Source: Anaerolineales bacterium (GTDB lineage Bacteria; Chloroflexota; Anaerolineae; 4572-78; J111). Taken from it: a stretch of DNA of 64,000 nucleotides. Positions 1 through 6,562 of the stretch are shown piece by piece (within the stretch, counting starts at the first letter, position 1; the number at the start of each line of letters is the position of its first letter). The DNA lies in contig JABTUW010000008.1 of NCBI GenBank assembly GCA_015075185.1, positions 186,001 to 250,000 of the forward strand, given 5' to 3'. The notes beneath the pieces are model-generated. The model was given only the letters and a program-made list of their open reading frames with translations, did not search any database and had not been told where the DNA came from. The translations under genes were made by a program, and so were the position numbers.

Positions 1-1
1 C

Positions 2-331
2 GGCGTCCAGGCCGGCATCTTCAAGTCCGTGCCGACCACGCCGGGCCATCGCTACAGCGTCACGGCGTTTATGAAACGGGAGTTCAGCCCGGCCAAGTTG
101 GAGCTAACCCTGGGCCTGGACCCTGGCGGCGGGACCGACTGGCAAGCGCCGGGCGTCCAGTGGTTTCCCTGGGATGAGGACAAAGACGACGCTTGGGCCA
201 AAACTGAAGAAACCATCACCGCTGCCGGCGAGAGCATGACCATTTTTATCAAAGGATCCCATCCCTACCCGGAGCCGGGGGGAACATTGCGCCTGGATTC
301 GATTAGCATCACTGATCTGGGTCAGGAGTAA
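2..331 (+). CDS. C-terminal part of a secreted carbohydrate-binding-like protein (5' end outside window)
   Basis: The reading frame is open to the left edge, so the start is missing. The visible ~109 residues align with the last third of the next gene: both have a GHRY segment, a W-x-AP-x-VQWF segment, a TEET segment and the shared run GESMTIFIKG, and both end in TDLG-x-E. I infer a beta-sandwich extracellular domain of the carbohydrate-binding type, but no catalytic motif is visible. The stop lies 5 bases before the next start, so the two genes are probably one operon and arose by tandem duplication. Function is not known. Confidence 0.7.
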   Translation, partial: GVQAGIFKSVPTTPGHRYSVTAFMKREFSPAKLELTLGLDPGGGTDWQAPGVQWFPWDEDKDDAWAKTEETITAAGESMTIFIKGSHPYPEPGGTLRLDSISITDLGQE

Positions 332-336
332 GTTAG

Positions 337-1329
337 ATGAATGATTACAAAATAGTAAGTCTTACAATTTTCCCCCTTGCCATCCGCCATGTCTTAGCCC
401 CTATCTTCCATCCTCTAGCTGCCTTCCTGCTCCTCGCCCTCTTCCCCTCCCTCGCCTGTGTCATCGGCGGCTCAGGGGGGACAGCGATTCCGGTCGGGCG
501 GCCGGCCAGTTTTGAAGTTCAAACCGCTACCCCGACAATTAACCCGCAATTGGCGACTCCTGCTCTTGAACCGATCCAGGCGGAGCCGGAGGTGGTTTTG
601 CCGCTCGGCAGTGCCCCCACCGACACCCCTGACCCCAATGCCACGGCTACTTCACTGCTGATCCCCGTGGCTACGCCCACACTCACGCCCGTTGTCACGC
701 CAACCATAGAACTTACCCCAACGGCTGCCATAACCCAGGAGGTAGTAGTTGTCGCGCCCCCGCCCAAGCCGGTGGTCGAGCCGGATCCACCCTTGCAGGG
801 AGGCGATTGGGATTTTGAAACTGATTTTATCCCCTGGCCCAACCCCTATGGCGAACCCTGTCCGGGGGCGCGGGTGGCTTTTGGCTGGACGGCTTTTGTC
901 GAGGATGGGCCGTATGGCTCATCCTGCATGAACGAAAATCTCTACCAGCCAAACGTCTTCTCCGGCCTCAAATCCCAGGAGATGACCTTTGATTTTATCG
1001 CCGCCAACTCTGGGGTGTTGCGCACCATTCCCACCAAAGTGGGCCATCGCTACACCATTGTGGCCCATGCCAAGCATGATCGCAGTATCGCGCCGGTACA
1101 GATGGCCCTGGGGGTTGATTTAACCGGCGGCGGCGATTGGACGGCTCCGACGGTGCAGTGGTTTGCCTGGGACAACCCCGCCGAGGATACCTGGAATCCG
1201 ACAGAAGAAACAGTGACGGCCACCGGCGAATCTATGACGATTTTTATCAAAGGCTTTCACCCCATGGCCGATCAGGGTGGCAAAACCGTTATTGATAACG
1301 TCAGCGTCACCGACTTGGGGCCTGAGTAA
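337..1329 (+). CDS. Secreted or lipid-anchored protein with Thr/Pro-rich linker and C-terminal sandwich domain
   Basis: 330 aa. A hydrophobic N-terminus (about residues 20-40) ends in SLAC, a possible lipobox with a non-consensus -3 residue. Residues ~45-150 are a Thr/Pro/Val-rich low-complexity stalk with many TPT-type repeats. Residues ~155-330 form one globular domain rich in Trp, Gly and aromatic residues; its second half matches the partial protein just upstream. This architecture (membrane anchor, disordered stalk, binding domain) fits display outside the cell. No enzyme motif is seen, so a ligand- or glycan-binding role is inference. The rho-independent terminator 100 bases downstream fits the end of this transcript. 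Confidence 0.75.
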   Translation: MNDYKIVSLTIFPLAIRHVLAPIFHPLAAFLLLALFPSLACVIGGSGGTAIPVGRPASFEVQTATPTINPQLATPALEPIQAEPEVVLPLGSAPTDTPDPNATATSLLIPVATPTLTPVVTPTIELTPTAAITQEVVVVAPPPKPVVEPDPPLQGGDWDFETDFIPWPNPYGEPCPGARVAFGWTAFVEDGPYGSSCMNENLYQPNVFSGLKSQEMTFDFIAANSGVLRTIPTKVGHRYTIVAHAKHDRSIAPVQMALGVDLTGGGDWTAPTVQWFAWDNPAEDTWNPTEETVTATGESMTIFIKGFHPMADQGGKTVIDNVSVTDLGPE

Positions 1330-1431
1330 CGGCGGGGCTTGCCCCCGCCTTGGGCGGCCGTATGGATCGCTGCTAGTTTCAAAATATATCCCACTGAGCA
1401 GTCAGGACCTGCATAAAACGAGGCAAAATAA

Positions 1432-1462
1432 AAGACCCGGTGTGCCCTCACCGGGTCTTTTT
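1432..1462 (+). terminator. Rho-independent terminator
   Basis: An 11-bp perfect stem (AAGACCCGGTG pairs with CACCGGGTCTT), a 6-base loop and a short T run. It lies ~100 bases after the tandem secreted-protein genes and likely ends their transcript. The A-rich left flank means it could also work on the opposite strand. Confidence 0.85.
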
Positions 1463-1608
1463 AAAAAGGAGGAGAAGAGGTTGCTTTTGGGTTAGTCGTA
1501 AATAACTTAACCCATTGTGTCTGTAGTGTACCTATTTTTTGTCCCCTTCACTTGACGTGAACTCTACTGCAACTCTACGTTACCCCCACCGGGGACGAAG
1601 CTATGTAG

Positions 1609-1672
1609 ATGGAAGATAGAAGATGGCAGATAGGTAATCCCTATCTTCTATCCTCTATCCTCTATCTTTCCC
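1609..1672. repeat. Degenerate GATAGAAGAT-type inverted repeat
   Basis: A purine-rich run of GATAGAAGATGG type is followed by its pyrimidine-rich complement (CTATCTTCTATCC and tandem TCTATCC units), giving an imperfect hairpin upstream of the GNAT gene. The same style of simple, locally palindromic repeat recurs through the window. The rest of 1463-1749 shows nothing else I can support. Confidence 0.5.
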
Positions 1673-1749
1673 CACTTTTGTCAACGCTCTCACATAAGAG
1701 TATACTGGCAAATCGTTGTTTATTGCCGTTGAATAGGAGTTTTGTCAGG

Positions 1750-2424
1750 ATGATCGAGTTTCGTTATTTGCAGCGAGCCGATGCTGAAGCCGCCGCAGAT
1801 ATTCACATCGAGGGGCAGCCGGGGACAACCCTGACCTTGCTGGGGCGCCGCTTTTTGGTTGAGTTCTACCGGGCCGTTTATACTTCCAAATGGAGTGAGG
1901 GCGTCGGCGCGTTTGATGATGGCCGGATGGTGGCCCAGGCGGCGATTGCGATATCGAGTGCTAAATTTTTCTCGGAATTCAAAACACGTTATTTGTGGCG
2001 GGTGGCTGGCCCGGTCGCTCTGTCAATTTTACGCTACCCTAAGATTTTGACCTATACGGTCCAGGGCTGGAGCTACGCCGAGCAAACCCGCAGCCCGGAT
2101 GGGGAATGTGATGTGGTTTTTTTGGGGGTGCAGCGGGACTATATGCGCCACGGAGTCGGGCCAGAATTGGTGCGCTATATGTTTGGTTGGGGCGGTCTTA
2201 TTGGCCTGAAATCGGCCAATTTTATGATTGAAAAGCGCAACCGCCCCATGCGCTGGATGATCGGCCAGCTCCATGGCTTGTACATTGCCCATGAATTTGA
2301 AGCTTACGGTCGCGAAATGCTTTTCTACAAAATCCCCATTCCCCTCAACCTGACCGATGCCAAAATGCCGCTGGGAGAATCTCATACGGTTTCTTACATT
2401 TCTGCCAATGGAAAGGGCAAATAA
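1750..2424 (+). CDS. GNAT-family N-acetyltransferase-like protein
   Basis: 224 aa from the ATG at 1750, which has AGGAG 10 bases upstream. The frame stays open further upstream, but that stretch covers the simple-repeat region and reads as non-coding. The middle of the protein contains the GNAT-like acetyl-CoA loop segment QRDYMRHGVGPELV (Q/R-x-x-G-x-G/A pattern) after a beta strand ending VVFLGV. The substrate cannot be told. The stop is 3 bases before the downstream dehydratase start, so the two are very likely co-transcribed and perhaps translationally coupled. An alternative is a GNAT-fold protein without acetyltransferase activity. Confidence 0.7.
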   Translation: MIEFRYLQRADAEAAADIHIEGQPGTTLTLLGRRFLVEFYRAVYTSKWSEGVGAFDDGRMVAQAAIAISSAKFFSEFKTRYLWRVAGPVALSILRYPKILTYTVQGWSYAEQTRSPDGECDVVFLGVQRDYMRHGVGPELVRYMFGWGGLIGLKSANFMIEKRNRPMRWMIGQLHGLYIAHEFEAYGREMLFYKIPIPLNLTDAKMPLGESHTVSYISANGKGK

Positions 2425-2427
2425 GAG

Positions 2428-3393
2428 ATGAACCTGGCCATTTCTTTTGCCGATGTCCAATCTGCCGCCCAGACCATCAAGGGGGTGGCCAACCGCACCC
2501 CGGTGCTTACATCGCGTACCGTCAACGAATTGACCGGCTATCAGGTTTACTTTAAATGTGAAAATTTACAACGGATGGGCGCTTTCAAATTTCGAGGGGC
2601 CTACAATGCGCTTTTGCGGTTGAGCCAGGCAGAAAAAGCCAGGGGAGTAGTGACTCATTCCTCCGGCAATCACGCCCAGGGGATTGCCCTGGCGGCCAAG
2701 TTGCTGGGTATTTCCGCCGTCATTGTCATGCCCACCGACGCCCCGGCCAGTAAATTAGCGGCCACGCGCGGCTACGGCGCTGAAATCGTACTTTATGACC
2801 GCCTGGCGCAAGAGCGGGCGGAAATTTCGGCCCAGGTGGCCCGCGAGCGCGGCCTGACCTTTGTCCACCCCTATGATAACCCTCACGTTATGGCCGGGCA
2901 AGGCACAGCGGCGCTGGAACTGCTCGAGGATGTGCCGGATTTGGACGTGATGGTCACGCCGGTGGGCGGCGGCGGACTGCTCAGCGGCTGCGCCACGGCA
3001 GCGAAAGCGCTTATCCCCTCCATTCGCATTTTTGGCGTAGAAACCGCCGCTTCCAATGATTGGTGGCAGTCGTTTCAACGCAACGAGCGAGTCAAAATCC
3101 CCCCACCCGATACCATCGCCGATGGGATGCGCACCCAGCAGCCCGGCGAACTGACCTTTCCCATCGTCCGGGAGAAAGTCGCCGAGATTTTGCTGGTCAG
3201 CGAAACCGAAGTAATTGAGGCGATGCGATTCTTGTTACTGCGGCTGAAAATTTTGGCCGAACCAACCGGAGCAGTCGCCCCGGCGGCGGTCTTTCAGAAA
3301 CGGGTGGGGCCGCCGGGTGTCAAAGTGGGGGTTATTATTTCTGGGGGCAATGTGGATGCGCCTTTACTGGCTCAATTGCTCAGTGGGTCGTGA
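2428..3393 (+). CDS. PLP-dependent threonine/serine dehydratase (or serine racemase)
   Basis: 321 aa fold-type II PLP enzyme. The PLP lysine lies in RMGAFKFRGA (Lys near residue 53), the SSGNHAQG segment binds the substrate carboxylate, and the Gly-rich loop PVGGGGLLSG holds the cofactor phosphate. The length matches catabolic threonine dehydratase/serine racemase. It lacks the C-terminal ACT-type regulatory domain of biosynthetic IlvA, so isoleucine feedback is not expected. It would convert L-threonine or L-serine to 2-oxobutanoate or pyruvate plus ammonia; threonine dehydratase and serine racemase cannot be separated by eye. It follows the GNAT gene by 3 bases. Confidence 0.88.
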   Translation: MNLAISFADVQSAAQTIKGVANRTPVLTSRTVNELTGYQVYFKCENLQRMGAFKFRGAYNALLRLSQAEKARGVVTHSSGNHAQGIALAAKLLGISAVIVMPTDAPASKLAATRGYGAEIVLYDRLAQERAEISAQVARERGLTFVHPYDNPHVMAGQGTAALELLEDVPDLDVMVTPVGGGGLLSGCATAAKALIPSIRIFGVETAASNDWWQSFQRNERVKIPPPDTIADGMRTQQPGELTFPIVREKVAEILLVSETEVIEAMRFLLLRLKILAEPTGAVAPAAVFQKRVGPPGVKVGVIISGGNVDAPLLAQLLSGS

Positions 3394-3398
3394 CCGCA

Positions 3399-3450
3399 AA
3401 GTGAGTGATGGAGTCCCAAAGCTTCGCTTTGAACTCCCGAACCATCACTT
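3399..3450. terminator. Imperfect hairpin between convergent genes
   Basis: GTGATGG at 3404 pairs with CCATCAC at 3442, and an inner AAAGC/GCTTT stem surrounds a short loop. It lies between the convergent dehydratase and GTPase genes, so a bidirectional terminator role is plausible. There is no strong T run. Confidence 0.45.
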
Positions 3451-3469
3451 GCAATTTAACCCCTACCGC

Positions 3470-4021
3470 TCAGCGACTCTTCAAGGCAAAGTTAACGCCG
3501 AGCATGCCCAATTTTTCAAACATTGCGTCCACATTGTAGCCGGTCTTGGGACTGGTCTCAATAAATTCGTAATTATTTTCCCTGGCCCAGCGTGCGATTT
3601 TGCCGACCGGCACCCGGTGCGGCAAGTCTACCTTATTGGCCACAACCAGCACCGGAATACCATAGGCTTTGCTGCGGCACTCGCTGACCCAATCGGGCAG
3701 GTGCTTAATTGTCTCCGGATTGTTGACATCAAAAACCAGGGCCATCGCGTGCGACCCCAGATAGAAGCTCTCGCGTACCACCGACCACTGCGGCTGGCCG
3801 GCCAGGTCCCAGGTATGAATTTTGACTGGCCCCAGCCCCGGAACTTTGGTCAGCTTGGTGTGGGTATCCATGCCGAGGGTCATGTTATGCTGTTCGACAA
3901 AATCGTTAAAAACATAGCGGCGCAACAGGCAGCTTTTTCCAACCGTCCCGTCACCTGCCAGAATAACCTTGACATGAAAGAGCGCTACCGCCAATTTATC
4001 AACCACCTTTAATTTCTCCAT
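3470..4021 (-). CDS. Ras/Rab-like small GTPase
   Basis: 183 aa single-domain GTPase. G1 P-loop GDGTVGKS lies at about residues 22-29, G3 is WDLAGQPQW, G4 is NKVD and a G5-like segment is ETSPKTG (in place of SAK). The switch I region contains TLGMDTHTK. It is closest in appearance to the bacterial Rab/Ras-like group, standing alone without a Roc-COR or MglB partner next to it. No C-terminal prenylation Cys is seen. The ATG at 4021 is preceded by GAAGG. Function unknown; cytoplasmic signalling or trafficking-like roles are only inference. Confidence 0.85.
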   Translation of the reverse strand: MEKLKVVDKLAVALFHVKVILAGDGTVGKSCLLRRYVFNDFVEQHNMTLGMDTHTKLTKVPGLGPVKIHTWDLAGQPQWSVVRESFYLGSHAMALVFDVNNPETIKHLPDWVSECRSKAYGIPVLVVANKVDLPHRVPVGKIARWARENNYEFIETSPKTGYNVDAMFEKLGMLGVNFALKSR

Positions 4022-4248
4022 CTTTTACCTTCGTTAAGACGAAGTTTACCCTCTCATCTTACTCAATCTTTAACTAATTTCATATAGCATTTTAGACCCA
4101 ATGAATGGGGGGCGAACGGGAAGATGGGAGGAATAGAGATTTCCTTCCAGTCTCCCAACCTTCCCATTCCTCCTGGTTCAAGGTTGACTCCAAATTAACC
4201 TTATGGTAAATTTGAGATTATGTAACGTTGGCTCCGGGGTAACGAACT

Positions 4249-5187
4249 GTGTTAAAATTAACAGCCCACCAATGGAGATACTTTTTACTGGCAGTCATTG
4301 TCGTTGACATGCTCATTGCCGGAGGGGTTTCTTATGTTATAACCGGGGCGGACTCCCTGGCGGCAACGGATGCTTTGCCAACCCCGCCTGTAGTGGCCGT
4401 TACGGTTATCGTTAGCCCGACTCCCTGGCCCGGCCCTGGCCCGCGGCCCACCCCCACCGCCACCCTTCCCCCGACCCCTTTGCCGACCAATGCCCTGGCC
4501 GTCAGCGGTTTTCCGGTGGGCTTTACCCCCACTCCCCGCCCGACGCGTGAACCGGTTTATATTACCCTGCCGCAAATCTTTTTCGGCGGGAGCGGGTCGG
4601 TGGACGCGCCGGTAATTAACCAAATTTATTACCCCGAACCTTTTTTTCCACCTGGCACCAACAACGCCTGCGGCCCGGTAGCCCTTTACGCCGCTTTCAA
4701 GGGGCTGGGCTATGATGTGGACTATGGCCGCCTGCGCGATATTGCCGTCAGCAACGGCTTTGATGCCGAAGGTATTTCCAAGTGGGGGTTAATCAACACG
4801 GCGACTACCCTCAACGACGAATTAGGCCACCCTTTAACCATTGAGCAGGGCGACAACTACCGGACCGCCGATTTAATCAGGGAATTACGGCAGAAAGCGG
4901 TCATTGTGATTTTGGTGCGCGTCAAGAAAGAGGCCGGCCAATTCTGGATGACCGATGATTACGCCAGCTCTTTTGGTCACTTCTTATTGGTTGACCGGAT
5001 TAATACTCGAACCAGAACGGTGCAAATGGCCGGCTCCACCCTGGGCATGGACAAAGTTCCCCTGACCGATTTCGTACGCGCCTGGTCTGGTCAAGCGGAA
5101 CCCGCCCCGATTCCGGGTGGCTGGAGCGCCTTTCTCAAGAACGAACCGGCCGATAACTGGGCGCTGATTATCAAACGAGCCAGATGA
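4249..5187 (+). CDS. Membrane-anchored C39-like cysteine peptidase family protein
   Basis: 312 aa from a GTG start. One N-terminal membrane segment (residues ~9-30) is followed by a Pro/Thr-rich stalk (~45-105) and a C-terminal papain-fold domain. The NNACGPVAL segment carries a likely catalytic Cys141, and SSFGHFLLVD carries a likely His244. This is the Cys/His layout of the peptidase C39-like (C39_2) family. It is not fused to an ABC transporter, so a bacteriocin-processing role is unlikely; an extracellular or periplasm-facing peptidase or amidase is more plausible. It is divergent to the GTPase gene, with a repeat-rich 227-base region between them. Confidence 0.75.
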   Translation: MLKLTAHQWRYFLLAVIVVDMLIAGGVSYVITGADSLAATDALPTPPVVAVTVIVSPTPWPGPGPRPTPTATLPPTPLPTNALAVSGFPVGFTPTPRPTREPVYITLPQIFFGGSGSVDAPVINQIYYPEPFFPPGTNNACGPVALYAAFKGLGYDVDYGRLRDIAVSNGFDAEGISKWGLINTATTLNDELGHPLTIEQGDNYRTADLIRELRQKAVIVILVRVKKEAGQFWMTDDYASSFGHFLLVDRINTRTRTVQMAGSTLGMDKVPLTDFVRAWSGQAEPAPIPGGWSAFLKNEPADNWALIIKRAR

Positions 5188-5347
5188 CGGTCCAAATTCC
5201 TCGCTAATCAGCTTATCCAATCAAAAAAGAAATTGTGCATAAGAAATAAGAAGCCGTTAGTATTTCTTTCTTATTTCTTATTTTCTGGTTTCCATGCTAC
5301 ACTAACACCCGCGTAAAATCCTCCTGCAATAAGAAGGAATTCTTTCC

Positions 5348-5962
5348 CTGACTGAACCAACTACCTCTATAGAGGCGCTGCCGACCAAATCTCCAGCTAA
5401 CCAAAGGCCGAGGAGCCAGCATATTCTGGCGCGAACGCTATCGCTGTTATTCGCCCTGGGTGTTACGGTTGGTATAGTCATTTTTGCCTCGCAGTTTGAT
5501 ATTGAACAATTGCGGCGCTACGGCTATCCGGGCGTGTTTTTTGCCAGCCTACTCGCCAATGCGACCATTGCTTTGCCTGTGCCGGGTGTAGCTGTGACCA
5601 TTGGCACGGCGCTCGCCTTGCCCCACGAATGGTGGCTCGTGGCGCTGGTGGGGGCGATAGGTGAAGCTCTGGGTGAGTCAACGGCCTATTTAGCCGGCTA
5701 CGGCGGCAGCGGTGTCATCGAAAACCGGCGCTTGTACGATCGCCTGCACAATTGGATGGAACGGCATGGGATGGCCACAGTCTTTGTTCTTTCGGTCATT
5801 CCTAACCCATTGATTGATTTAGCCGGACTTGCTGCCGGCGCGTCTAAATATCCCTATTATAAATTTATGGTGGCCTGCTGGCTCGGAAAGACCATCAAAA
5901 CCCTGATTATCTGTTGGGCCGCCATCAACTCGGCTCACTGGCTGCTCCGCTTCCTGGTTTAA
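5348..5962 (+). CDS. VTT-domain (DedA/SNARE-associated type) membrane protein, probable CTG start
   Basis: About 204 aa. The frame has no ATG or GTG that would include the first transmembrane helix. A CTG at 5348 is preceded at good spacing (8 bases) by AAGGAA, and reading from it gives a typical hydrophilic start (TEPTTSIEAL) before the first membrane helix (HILARTLSLL onward). A later TTG at 5510 would cut off that helix. The body shows several membrane segments and the VTT-like parts GAIGEALGEST and FVLSVIPNPLIDLAG (E..G and F-x-x-x-P-x-P/N patterns). The family is linked to lipid scrambling or membrane homeostasis. A large inverted repeat follows the stop. Confidence 0.72.
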   Translation: MTEPTTSIEALPTKSPANQRPRSQHILARTLSLLFALGVTVGIVIFASQFDIEQLRRYGYPGVFFASLLANATIALPVPGVAVTIGTALALPHEWWLVALVGAIGEALGESTAYLAGYGGSGVIENRRLYDRLHNWMERHGMATVFVLSVIPNPLIDLAGLAAGASKYPYYKFMVACWLGKTIKTLIICWAAINSAHWLLRFLV

Positions 5963-5991
5963 CTCGCCTTTCCGTTGCGCCCAAAGGGTGC

Positions 5992-6059
5992 GTCCCAATT
6001 TTTAGAAAGTAGGGGCGCAAGGCCTTGTGCCCCTACCGGAACATCCTAAAATTTGGGAC
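5992..6059. repeat. 68-bp palindromic repeat element
   Basis: Outer arms GTCCCAATTTTTAG and CTAAAATTTTGGGAC-type bases pair, and inside them GTAGGGGCGCAAGG pairs with CCTTGTGCCCCTAC. This looks like a dispersed REP/MITE-type palindrome. It may also stop transcription after the VTT gene, before the valS promoter. Confidence 0.65.
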
Positions 6060-6081
6060 AAACTTGCGTCCAAAACTGCAC

Positions 6082-6110
6082 TTGACATGCGGCGGAGAGT
6101 TGGCTATACT
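6082..6110 (+). promoter_or_regulatory. Sigma-70 promoter of the valS leader
   Basis: TTGACA at 6082-6087 and TATACT at 6105-6110 with a 17-base spacer. The -35 is perfect and the -10 near-consensus. It lies just ahead of the T-box leader. Confidence 0.85.
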
Positions 6111-6334
6111 ATGCCCTAATTGGAAGGGCTTGGTGTCCTGGTAAAAACGTCGAACAGGAAGAGTAAGCAGTCTGAAGCTGCCAGAGAGGCAAGGTTATAA
6201 GCTGCGAGCCTTGCTCAGTGATCGCTGCTGAATGTCGCCTGGGAGTTGAATCGTCCAACGGGTTTGTCCGCAAGCCCCAGTAGATTGTTCCGGGTTCGCC
6301 CGTTAGCGCGTCGAGAGAGATCAGTAGTCGATGT

Positions 6335-6378
6335 CAGTAGGCAGTCATCAGAATATTTTTTCTGACGACTGCCTACTG
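6335..6378. repeat. 18-bp hairpin of dispersed-repeat type inside the T-box leader
   Basis: CAGTAGGCAGTCATCAGA pairs with TCTGACGACTGCCTACTG with one mismatch around an AT-rich 8-base loop. The CAGTAGGCAGT motif has the flavour of the simple dispersed repeats seen elsewhere in this window. It occupies the position where the T-box Stem II/III region would be. Confidence 0.6.
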
Positions 6379-6420
6379 GCTACTTAAGTACTGATAATCA
6401 AGGTGGTACCGCGAAGAGGG

Positions 6421-6455
6421 ATCCCTTTCGTCCTTGAGGATGGAAGGGATTTTTA
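6421..6455 (+). terminator. T-box attenuator (rho-independent terminator)
   Basis: ATCCCTTTCGTCC pairs over 13 bp (including G-T pairs) with GGATGGAAGGGAT around a TTGA loop, followed by TTTTT. It directly follows the T-box core, as expected for a transcription attenuator. Confidence 0.9.
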
Positions 6456-6458
6456 GTT

Positions 6459-6545
6459 CACGACCGCCGACCGCTGACCGCTGGCCGCCGAGGCATTCCT
6501 AAGGAGACTTCTGGCGGCGGTCGTTGGTCTGTCGTCAGCGGTCAT
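6459..6545. repeat. GACCGCCGACCGCTGACCGC-type degenerate repeat with inverted arms
   Basis: Tandem degenerate GACCGC(C/T) units form the left arm, and a complementary GGCGGCGGTC...GTCAGCGGTC right arm brackets them. It sits between the attenuator and the valS ribosome site. The same unit appears within genes near 20970-21005 and 21855-21890. Confidence 0.6.
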
Positions 6546-6562
6546 CTTCAGGAGTAAGTGAT

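Larger units (their letters stand above)
6117..6455 (+). ncRNA. T-box leader controlling valS
   Basis: The conserved T-box core GGTGGTACCGCG lies at 6402-6413, followed directly by a strong terminator hairpin, and valS starts ~110 bases later. Upstream, the Stem I region contains TGAAT-GTC-GCC near 6229-6239; the GTC at 6234-6236 is a valine codon and a good candidate specifier, matching the downstream gene. By known T-box logic, uncharged tRNA-Val would bind the specifier and the T-box and favour the antiterminator. Between Stem I and the T-box sits an 18-bp hairpin (6335-6378) that looks like a dispersed repeat. The exact 5' end is inferred from the promoter. Confidence 0.88.

Noticed and set aside
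3317..4012. Plus-strand open frame of 231 codons
   Set aside because: It lies opposite the Ras-like GTPase, which has all G motifs; the plus frame has no recognisable domain and starts inside the dehydratase gene.
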